Below are positions 15,671 to 22,287 of a stretch of 35,525 bases of DNA, piece by piece. Source of the stretch: Cupriavidus phytohabitans (GTDB lineage Bacteria > Pseudomonadota > Gammaproteobacteria > Burkholderiales > Burkholderiaceae). Location of the stretch: the NCBI RefSeq assembly GCF_000426345.1, contig NZ_AUFE01000056.1, positions 1-35,525 of the forward strand, written 5' to 3'. The notes beneath the pieces were generated by a model that saw only the letters and a program-made list of their open reading frames with translations, ran no database searches and was not told the origin of the DNA. The translations under genes and the position numbers were made by a program. Positions within the stretch are counted from its first letter, which is position 1; each line of letters opens with the position of its first letter.

Positions 15671-18100
15671 CTACATCCGGTACACCAGCCCCACCCAGAC
15701 GCTGCGCGGCGCCCCTGGCGCCACGAACAACGCCGTCGCGGCATCGCCGGGCGCCACGTGCGGCTGCACCAGGCTGCCGCCGGGAAACACGTTGTTCGCC
15801 ACTTGCCCGTAGGTCTCGTAGCGCCGGTCGAACAGGTTGGCCACGCGCGCATAGACCTCGAAGCGCTTGTTCACCTTGTACGCGGCGCGCAGGTTGACGG
15901 TGGCGTAGCCGGGCACGTGCCAATCGGCGGTTTTGGGCGGCTGGCCCGGCTGCGGATCGCTGCGCAGGCCGTCCTCGTTGCCACTGGCGATGCTGCCGGA
16001 CACGGCGACCAGGTCGGCGCCGAGCGTCAGCCCGGCCAGCGCCTGCCAGTCGGCGCCGAGCTTGAGCGTGTGGCGCGGCAGGCCGGCCATGCGCATGCCG
16101 GGCTGGACCTCGATGGTGCGCTCGCCAACCGCCAGCTGGCCGGCCGCCTGGTAGGTGGCCTGCAGGTAGCTGTAGGCCAGCCGCAGCGTGACGTCGCCAA
16201 CCCGCTGGCGCGCGCTCAGGTCGAGCCCCTGGTTGCGGGTGCGGTCGAAGTTGGCGAAATAGCCAAGCCGGGTGTTGGGCGCGCGCAGGAACAGGATGTC
16301 GTCGTGGTTGTCGATGCGGTAGAGCGTGGCGGTGAACTCGGTGTCCTTGCCGGGGCGCCAGCGCACGCCGGCTTCATAGGCGTGCGAGACCACCTGCTTC
16401 AGGTAGGGGTCGGCCTGCAGTCCGGCCGGCAGGCGGCACGGGCGCGTGGGGTCGGCGCAGCCGAGCTCGAGCACGGTGGGCACGCGGTTGTTCTGCGCGT
16501 AGCCGCCGAATACCGTGACGCCGCCGCCCAGCTTCTGCGCCAGCCCCAGCGCGGGATTGAGGCGGCGGTAGGTGAAGGATTCGCGCGGCTGCTCGCTGCC
16601 GTCGCTGTTGCGCAGCGTATTGCTGACGGTCGCCAGATTCCATCTCGCCGACGCCGTCAGGAAGGTGCTAGCCGTCAGCGACCAGGTGTCGGACAGGTAG
16701 GCGCCGAAGGTGCGCGCGTTGCCGCTGACCCCGGAGAACAGCGCATTCGGCTCGGCCGGGTCGGCCACGGCGCCGCGGTCGGCGGTGAACGTGCCGGGCT
16801 GCTCGAACTGCGAATAGGTCAGCCGGCTGCGGTCCAGGCTGACGCCGGCGTTGAGCACGTGGCGATCGGTCTCCCTGGCGAGGCTGAGCGCCATGCCGAC
16901 GGTCTGCTGGCGCATATGGGTGGTGTTGACCACGGCGGGATGCAGCGCCGCCCCTTCGGCGCGGGTCAGCCCGCAGTCGCCGCCGCGCGGGCTGCCGTCG
17001 TCATTGAAGCCGTCTTCGCAGTCTTCGGCATAGGCCTCGTATCCGGGGTTGACGTCGCCGTTGGTGGTGTCGCGGCGGCTGTTGCGCACATAGGCGAGTG
17101 CGGCCGCGCTGGTCTTGTCGTCGAACCAGTGGCGGCCGTTGACGGCGACCTGGGTCACCTGGTTGCGGGTCTGGTCCGGGTGGGTATACACGGCGCGGCG
17201 GTTCGACTGGTAAATGTCGGGCAACGTCGCGCTGCCGTCGGCCCGGTAGGACGGCACCAGCCCGTTGCCGGTCAGCGTGCTGCGGCCGTGCAGCAGCGAG
17301 ACATTGACGCTGTTGGCCTCGCCCTCATAGCCGGCCTTGGCGAAGACGTTGCCGAGCCGCCCCGACGAATGGTCGCGCCAGCCGTGCTCCTGGAACAGGG
17401 TGCCGGCGGCGAAGGCGTGCCAGCCACCTTCGCTGCGCACGCCGGCCGACAGGTCTGCGCGCTTGCGGCTGCCGCTGCCATAGGACAGGTCGCCGCTGAC
17501 GCCCGGCGAGTCCAGCCCGGAGCGGGTGGTCATCGCCAGCGCGCCGCCCAGGCTGTTCAGGCCATAGGCCGGGTTGGCGCTGGAGACCAGCGATACGCTG
17601 GCGAGCGCGGCCTCCGGGATCATGTCCCAGCTGATCACGTCGCCAAACGGCTCGTTGATGCGGATGCCGTCGAGATAGACCGAGAGCCCCTGCGGCACGC
17701 CCGGGATCGATGAGGCGCGGAAGCCCCGGTAGGTGATGTCGCTCTGGAACGGGCTGCCCTGGATGTCGTTGACGTTGACGCCGGCCAGGTTGCGGGCCAG
17801 GTAGTCGGCCAGGTTGCCGGCGCGGCTGCCGTCCAGCTCATCGCCGCGCACGGTCTGCACGGTGTAGGGCACCAGGTCGCTGGCGACGCCGATACCCGGC
17901 AGCGGCGCCGCGGCGACTACCAGCACTTCGGGCAGGACCGTGCTGTCCTGTTTTTGAGCAGCGGTGTCCAGTTGTGCAACAGCGGGCCGCTGCACCAGCA
18001 TCGCCGCGGCCATGGCGATGGACGTGGCAACCCGGCGGCGGCGGGCCGCGGCATGGCGGAAAGCCTGCTCTTGCGGGGCAGGGAACGGGCTGGCTGGCAT
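15671..18100 (-). CDS. TonB-dependent outer-membrane receptor, possible lanthanide/lanthanophore uptake
   Basis: A protein of 809 residues from ATG 18100 (GAGGAG 7 bases upstream). It has a long basic signal region ending about residue 42, a TonB-box-like LPEVLVVAA, and a plug domain (about 70-195) with SPFQSDITYRGFRAS and PQGLSVYLDGIRINEPFGD. A beta-barrel follows, ending in GLVYRM (aromatic-rich last strand). A loop at about 344-385 holds a Cys-bounded acidic segment (361-376, CEDGFNDDG then a second Cys). It is divergent from the PQQ-associated ABC operon, as receptors for lanthanide uptake (LutH type) are linked to such operons. Metal specificity is inference from context. Confidence 0.88.
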   Translation of the reverse strand: MPASPFPAPQEQAFRHAAARRRRVATSIAMAAAMLVQRPAVAQLDTAAQKQDSTVLPEVLVVAAAPLPGIGVASDLVPYTVQTVRGDELDGSRAGNLADYLARNLAGVNVNDIQGSPFQSDITYRGFRASSIPGVPQGLSVYLDGIRINEPFGDVISWDMIPEAALASVSLVSSANPAYGLNSLGGALAMTTRSGLDSPGVSGDLSYGSGSRKRADLSAGVRSEGGWHAFAAGTLFQEHGWRDHSSGRLGNVFAKAGYEGEANSVNVSLLHGRSTLTGNGLVPSYRADGSATLPDIYQSNRRAVYTHPDQTRNQVTQVAVNGRHWFDDKTSAAALAYVRNSRRDTTNGDVNPGYEAYAEDCEDGFNDDGSPRGGDCGLTRAEGAALHPAVVNTTHMRQQTVGMALSLARETDRHVLNAGVSLDRSRLTYSQFEQPGTFTADRGAVADPAEPNALFSGVSGNARTFGAYLSDTWSLTASTFLTASARWNLATVSNTLRNSDGSEQPRESFTYRRLNPALGLAQKLGGGVTVFGGYAQNNRVPTVLELGCADPTRPCRLPAGLQADPYLKQVVSHAYEAGVRWRPGKDTEFTATLYRIDNHDDILFLRAPNTRLGYFANFDRTRNQGLDLSARQRVGDVTLRLAYSYLQATYQAAGQLAVGERTIEVQPGMRMAGLPRHTLKLGADWQALAGLTLGADLVAVSGSIASGNEDGLRSDPQPGQPPKTADWHVPGYATVNLRAAYKVNKRFEVYARVANLFDRRYETYGQVANNVFPGGSLVQPHVAPGDAATALFVAPGAPRSVWVGLVYRM

Positions 18101-18267
18101 CTTGCATCTCCTCGGGCATACGCGGGGCCGCCTGCATCGGGCGGCACCTGAAATCGAACTGGCTGAGGAAGGAGCAGGTTCCGTACCTCGGGCATCGGGA
18201 AGAACTCCCGGCCTTGGCCGGAACCCCGACCACCAACGCAGACCACATCCCCCCAGGAGCATGGGCT
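18101..18267. promoter_or_regulatory. divergent control region between TonB receptor and ABC operon
   Basis: 167 bp between the divergent genes. It contains two candidate operators: AGGT-TCCGT-ACCT (18176-18188) and CCGGCC-TT-GGCCGG (18208-18221, perfect 6-bp arms). No -24/-12 promoter was found on either strand, unlike the three other control regions of the island. No cobalamin or TPP riboswitch pattern was recognised. Confidence 0.45.
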
Positions 18268-19059
18268 TTGGCTGACATCACCGCTACCCAGGCGCCGCTG
18301 GCGCTGCGCTGCGAGGCCGTGCGCAAGGCGTTCGGCGCCCGCGTGGCGCTGGACGGGGTCTCGCTCGCGGTGCGGCGCGGCGAGTTCGTGGCGCTGCTCG
18401 GTCCCAACGGGGCGGGCAAGACCACGCTGTTCCAGATCCTCAGCGGCCTGTTCGTCGCCGATGCCGGACGCGTGACGGTGCTGGGTAGCGATATGCGGCG
18501 CGATCCGGTGCGCGCGCTGGCGCGCCTCGGCATCGTGTTCCAGCAGCCCGCCATCGATCTCGACCTGCCGGTGCTGGCCAACCTGCGCTTCCATGCGGAC
18601 CTGCACGGGCTGCCGCGCCGCGTCGCCGCTCAGCGCATCGCCCGGCTGCTCGATGCCTTTGGCCTGGCCGCGCGGGCGCGCGCCCCGGTGCGCGAGCTGT
18701 CCGGCGGCAACCGGCGCAAGGTGGAGCTGGCGCGCGCGCTGCTGCACGAGCCGGCACTGCTGCTGCTGGATGAGCCTACCGTGGGGCTCGATCCGGCTTC
18801 GCGGGCGCAGATGGTCAGCGATGTCAGGCGGCTGACCGCGCAGGCGCAGGCCGGTGTGCTGTGGGCCACGCACCTGGTGCAGGAGGTGGAGCATGCCGAC
18901 CGCGTGATCGTGCTGGACCGCGGCACCGTGCGCTTCGACGGCACGCCGGCGGCGCTGCGCGGCGTGGCCGGGCGCGGCGATCTCGAGAGCGCTTTCCTGG
19001 CCATGACGCGGGCTCCTGCCGCTTCTGCCAGAAGCACCGAAAGGAGCATGCCAGCATGA
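18268..19059 (+). CDS. ABC transporter ATPase of PQQ-alcohol dehydrogenase system
   Basis: A protein of 263 residues. The start is TTG at 18268 because AGGAG (18255-18259) is 8 bases upstream; the nearby ATG at 18261 is out of frame and ends after four codons. Walker A GPNGAGKTT, signature LSGGNRRK, Walker B LLLLDEPTVGLD and H-loop WATHLVQE are intact. It resembles ATPases of the two-component export/import type and fits the family annotated in PQQ alcohol dehydrogenase clusters. The stop overlaps the start of the beta-propeller gene (ATGA). It is the first gene of a four-gene operon. Confidence 0.93.
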   Translation: MADITATQAPLALRCEAVRKAFGARVALDGVSLAVRRGEFVALLGPNGAGKTTLFQILSGLFVADAGRVTVLGSDMRRDPVRALARLGIVFQQPAIDLDLPVLANLRFHADLHGLPRRVAAQRIARLLDAFGLAARARAPVRELSGGNRRKVELARALLHEPALLLLDEPTVGLDPASRAQMVSDVRRLTAQAQAGVLWATHLVQEVEHADRVIVLDRGTVRFDGTPAALRGVAGRGDLESAFLAMTRAPAASARSTERSMPA

Positions 19060-20060
19060 ACGAGATGCCATCGCCAAAGTGGTTTTCAATCACGCTGCTG
19101 CTGGTGACGGCACTGCTGGTGGGCGCCGGACTGGCCGAAGCGGCGCGCGTGGCCAGTGGCCAGGTGTTCGTGTCGAGCGAGAAGGACGATGCGATTGCCG
19201 CCTTCGATGCGCGCAGCCGGCAACTGTTGGCCGTGTGGCGCCAGTGCAAGCGGCCGCGCCACCTGCAGCTCTCGCCCGATCGCGCGCGCCTGTATGTGGC
19301 ATGCAGCGATGATCACCGCGTCGACGTGGTCGACGTGGCCAGCCGCAAGACGCTGGCTTCGCTGCCGGTGGGCGAGGACCCGGAGTTGTTCGACCTGAGC
19401 CGGGACGGCCGCATGCTTTATGTCTCGAACGAAGAGGATGGCCTGCTGTCGGCCTACGACACCGCTTCGGGCAAGCGCGTGTTCGCCGTCAAGGTGGGCG
19501 AGGAGCCGGAGGGCGTCAAGGTCAGCGCGGATGGCAGGCGGGTATACGTGACCTCGGAGGTGGCCAACCTGGTCCATGTGATCGACGTGGCCACGCGCAA
19601 GGTGGTCGGCAATATCCTGGTCGGCAACCGGCCGCGCCGGCTGCTGCTGTTGCGCGACGGCAAGGAGCTGTGGGTCTCGAACGAGCTGTCCGCCAGCGTC
19701 AGCGTGATCCATACCGATACGCTGGAGGTGGCCCATACCATCCACTTCGCGCCGCGGGGCTTCCGCGCCGGGGATGTGACCCCGGTGGGGATGGCAGCCA
19801 GCAGCGACGGCACGCGTGCCTATGTCGGGCTAGGGCGCGCCAACCACGTGGCGGCGGTGGACGTGGCGTCGCGCCGGGTGCTGGACTATGTGCTGGTGGG
19901 CCGGCGTGCATGGGGGCTGGCGCTGAGCCGCGACAACGCCAGGCTCTATGTCGCCAACGGCCTGTCAGACGACGTCAGCGTGGTGGATACCGCCAGCAGC
20001 AAGGCGACGGCAACCCTCAAGGCGGGCCGGGTGCCGCACTCGGTGGCGATCGATGACTGA
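19056..20060 (+). CDS. periplasmic YVTN-type beta-propeller protein of PQQ-ABC system
   Basis: A protein of 334 residues with an N-terminal signal segment (WFSITLLLVTALLVGAGLAEA). At least six blades repeat the pattern of a short strand with LYVACSDDHRVDVVD, MLYVSNEEDGLLSAYD, VYVTSEVANLVHVIDV, LWVSNELSASVSVI, AYVGLGRANHVAAVD and LYVANGLSDDVSVVD. This matches the PQQ-dependent catabolism-associated beta-propeller family (the TIGR03866 type, recalled). It overlaps the ATPase gene by 4 bases and the next gene by 8 bases, indicating tight coupling. It probably acts in the periplasm with the transporter; the ligand is unknown. Confidence 0.92.
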   Translation: MNEMPSPKWFSITLLLVTALLVGAGLAEAARVASGQVFVSSEKDDAIAAFDARSRQLLAVWRQCKRPRHLQLSPDRARLYVACSDDHRVDVVDVASRKTLASLPVGEDPELFDLSRDGRMLYVSNEEDGLLSAYDTASGKRVFAVKVGEEPEGVKVSADGRRVYVTSEVANLVHVIDVATRKVVGNILVGNRPRRLLLLRDGKELWVSNELSASVSVIHTDTLEVAHTIHFAPRGFRAGDVTPVGMAASSDGTRAYVGLGRANHVAAVDVASRRVLDYVLVGRRAWGLALSRDNARLYVANGLSDDVSVVDTASSKATATLKAGRVPHSVAIDD

Positions 20061-21249
20061 ACGCCTGCGTTGCTGCCTGTCGCTGGTTGCCGCGCTGGGC
20101 CTGCTTGCGAGGGTGGCTGACGCTGCCGCTGCCGCCGAGGTGCGTATCGCAGTGGTGTCGCTGGCTGGCGACCTGCGCCATGAGGCCCGCCGCCTTGCGC
20201 AGCGCTACCCGGGGCAGCCGCAAGGCCGCGCCCTCGACGGCGCGCAGGTGGCGGCAGCGGAGGCACGCTTCGCGCTGGAGGCAGCGGGCCAGTCGCTCAG
20301 GCTCGATGCGCAGGAAGCGCGCAACGAAGCGGAAGTCGGGCCGATGGTTGCGGCACTGGCGCGGCAGGGCACGCGCTTTATCCTGCTTGACCTGCCAGCC
20401 GCGGCAGTCAGGCAGGCGACGGCCGCCGTCAAGCCAGGCGAGGCTCTGCTGTTCAACGTCTCGGCCGATGACGACGGCCTGCGCGGCGCCGCCTGTTCGC
20501 CCGTGCTGCTGCACACGCTGCCCAGCCTGCGCATGCGTGCCGACGCACTGATGCAATACCTGGCGCTGCGCAAGTGGCGCCGCGCGCTGCTGCTGAGCGG
20601 CCCGTCGACGGGCGACGCGGCGCAGCGCGACGCGCTGGTCCGATCCGCGCGGCGCTTCGGCATCGCGTGGTCGGCGCAACGGACGTTCAGGCTGTCCAAC
20701 GATCCGCGCGAACGCGACCAGTCCAACCTGAACCTGCTGACCAGCGGCACCGACCATGACGTGGTGGTGGTCGCCGATGCCGATGGCGAATTCGCCCGCG
20801 GCGTGCCCTATGCCACGCAGCTGCCGCGCCCCGTGGTGGGCGCCAGCGGCCTGGGCGCGCAGGCCTGGCACTGGGCCTGGGAGCGCAATGGTGGCCCGCA
20901 GCTCAACCGGCGCTTCACGCGCGCGGCGGGGCGCCCGATGACGGGCTACGACTGGGCCGCGTGGGTGGCCGTCAAGGCGATTGCGGAAAGCGTCGCAAGG
21001 CAGCCGAAGGCCGGTTTTGCCGCGCAGGCACAGGCGCTGGTCACCGGCAAGGTGGTGGTGGACGGCTTCAAGGGCCCGCCGCTGTCGTTCCGGCGCTGGG
21101 ATCGCCAGTTGCGCCAGCCGGTCATGCTGGCTCACCCGGACGGCGTCGTTGCCGTGGCGCCGGTGGAAGGCGTGCTGCACCCGAAGAACAACCTCGATAC
21201 CCTGGGCGCGGACGAGGCCGACACCCCGTGCCGCGCCCCATCCTCGTAA
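20053..21249 (+). CDS. ABC substrate-binding protein of PQQ-alcohol dehydrogenase system
   Basis: A protein of 398 residues. Signal peptide LRCCLSLVAALGLLARVADA is followed by AAAAEVRIAVVSLAGD. The type I periplasmic-binding-fold layout is seen in LRKWRRALLLSGPSTGDAAQ-like segments, DHDVVVVADADGEFARGVPY and PMTGYDWAAWVAVKAIAES. It matches the binding proteins that accompany PQQ alcohol dehydrogenases (TIGR03863 type, recalled). ATG 20053 overlaps the end of the beta-propeller gene. The ligand has not been shown by sequence; an uptake role for lanthanide complexes is inferred from analogy with the ped and lut transporters. Confidence 0.9.
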   Translation: MTERLRCCLSLVAALGLLARVADAAAAAEVRIAVVSLAGDLRHEARRLAQRYPGQPQGRALDGAQVAAAEARFALEAAGQSLRLDAQEARNEAEVGPMVAALARQGTRFILLDLPAAAVRQATAAVKPGEALLFNVSADDDGLRGAACSPVLLHTLPSLRMRADALMQYLALRKWRRALLLSGPSTGDAAQRDALVRSARRFGIAWSAQRTFRLSNDPRERDQSNLNLLTSGTDHDVVVVADADGEFARGVPYATQLPRPVVGASGLGAQAWHWAWERNGGPQLNRRFTRAAGRPMTGYDWAAWVAVKAIAESVARQPKAGFAAQAQALVTGKVVVDGFKGPPLSFRRWDRQLRQPVMLAHPDGVVAVAPVEGVLHPKNNLDTLGADEADTPCRAPSS

Positions 21250-21259
21250 GGCACAACCC

Positions 21260-22069
21260 ATGGCCACCGTGCCGATCCATCGCTGGCGCGCGCTGCGCGC
21301 CGTCTGCGGGCGCGAGCTGCGCAAGTACCTGCGCCAGCCCGGGCGCCTGCTGTCGTCGCTCGCGCGGCCGCTGCTGTGGCTGCTGGTGTTCGCGGCCGGC
21401 TTCCAGAACACGCTCGGTGTCGCGATCGCGCCGCCGTATGAGACCTACATCGAATACAAGGTGTACGTAGCGCCCGGCCTGCTCGGCATGATCGCGCTGT
21501 TCAACGGCATGCAGTCGTCGCTGGCAATGGTGTACGACCGCGAGATGGGCGTGATGCGCCTGCTGCTGACCGCGCCGTTGCCGCGTGGCTGGCTGCTCGG
21601 CTGCAAGCTGGCCGCCGGCATGGTGCTGTCGCTGCTGCAGATGGCCGCGTTCCTGCTGGTGGCGATGGCCTTCGGCATCCGCTTCGAGCCGTTGCACCTG
21701 CTGGCCGCGAGCGGCGCCATGGCGCTGGCGGCGCTGATGCTGGGGGCGCTGGGACTGTTGTTGTCGGTCCATGTGCGCCAGCTTGAGAACTTCGCCGGCA
21801 CGATGAACTTCGTGATCTTTCCGATGTTCTTTGTCAGTTCGGCGCTGTATCCGCTGTGGAAGCTGCAGGAATCGGGCGCGGAGATCGTCTATCAGCTCGC
21901 GCGCTTCAACCCCTTCATGCATGCGGTCGAGGCCATCCGCTTCGCGCTGTACGGGCAGGTGGCCCCGATGAGCCTGGCGGTGGTGGCAGGCTGTGCGGCG
22001 GTGTTCTTCGCGCTGGCGCTGCACGGCTATGACCCGCAGCGTGGCATGGCCCGCCGGGGGCAGGCTTGA
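21260..22069 (+). CDS. ABC transporter permease of PQQ-alcohol dehydrogenase system
   Basis: A protein of 269 residues of the ABC-2 permease type, with about six membrane segments (LLSSLARPLLWLLVFAAGF; LLQMAAFLLVAMAFGI; AMALAALMLGALGLLLSV). Conserved loop features are MQSSLAMVYDREMGVMRLLLT and FFVSSALYPLWKL, typical of the alcohol-associated permease (PedC-like, TIGR03861 type, recalled). It follows the binding-protein gene by 10 bp and closes the operon. ABC-2 permeases are usually exporters, so the transport direction is open. Confidence 0.92.
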   Translation: MATVPIHRWRALRAVCGRELRKYLRQPGRLLSSLARPLLWLLVFAAGFQNTLGVAIAPPYETYIEYKVYVAPGLLGMIALFNGMQSSLAMVYDREMGVMRLLLTAPLPRGWLLGCKLAAGMVLSLLQMAAFLLVAMAFGIRFEPLHLLAASGAMALAALMLGALGLLLSVHVRQLENFAGTMNFVIFPMFFVSSALYPLWKLQESGAEIVYQLARFNPFMHAVEAIRFALYGQVAPMSLAVVAGCAAVFFALALHGYDPQRGMARRGQA

Positions 22070-22115
22070 ACCAGGCCGCGACCCGCATGGATGGCTGTTC
22101 AGATCTGGAGCAGAT

Positions 22116-22140
22116 GCAACGCAGTGTTGCGTGCTGACAC
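22116..22140 (+). promoter_or_regulatory. candidate activator site upstream of the alcohol dehydrogenase
   Basis: Contains GCAAC-N5-GTTGC (22116-22130) overlapping GTGT-N9-ACAC (22124-22140). The 11-mer CAGTGTTGCGT (22122-22132) recurs upstream of the PedF-like cytochrome gene (30012-30022). It is 80-100 bp upstream of the predicted start of the sigma-54 promoter, a normal distance for an enhancer-binding protein. Confidence 0.5.
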
Positions 22141-22193
22141 GGCTGCCAGCGCGCAATGCGGCCGCGTCCTGACGTCGCGCGCGGCAATCCTAT

Positions 22194-22208
22194 TGGCATG
22201 GGAATTGC
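22194..22208 (+). promoter_or_regulatory. sigma-54 promoter of the PQQ alcohol dehydrogenase gene
   Basis: TGGCAT-GGGAA-TTGC matches the -24/-12 consensus TGGCAC-N5-TTGC at 9 of 10 positions with correct spacing. Predicted start is about 22220, giving a leader of about 68 nt before ATG 22288. Confidence 0.8.
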
Positions 22209-22212
22209 CAAG

Positions 22213-22234
22213 TGCGTGTCTGGTGCGTGTCTGG
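22213..22234 (+). repeat. 11-bp tandem repeat at the predicted transcription start
   Basis: TGCGTGTCTGG occurs twice in direct tandem, covering the predicted start of the sigma-54 promoter. Each copy contains GTGTC, a half-site like those in the upstream elements. It could bind a repressor or the activator. Confidence 0.6.
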
Positions 22235-22287
22235 TGTATGGCGCGTTGGCGCACCGGTGGGAAACCAAAACAAGAGAGGAGAAGACA

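Noticed and set aside
15638..17713. Plus-strand open frame of 691 codons
   Set aside because: It is the antisense of the TonB receptor, low in complexity, with no family motif apart from its first codons, which overlap the CoA-transferase relic in a different frame.
18101..18267. Cobalamin or other riboswitch upstream of the TonB receptor
   Set aside because: The conserved B12-box and core patterns were not found; only short GC-rich inverted repeats are present.
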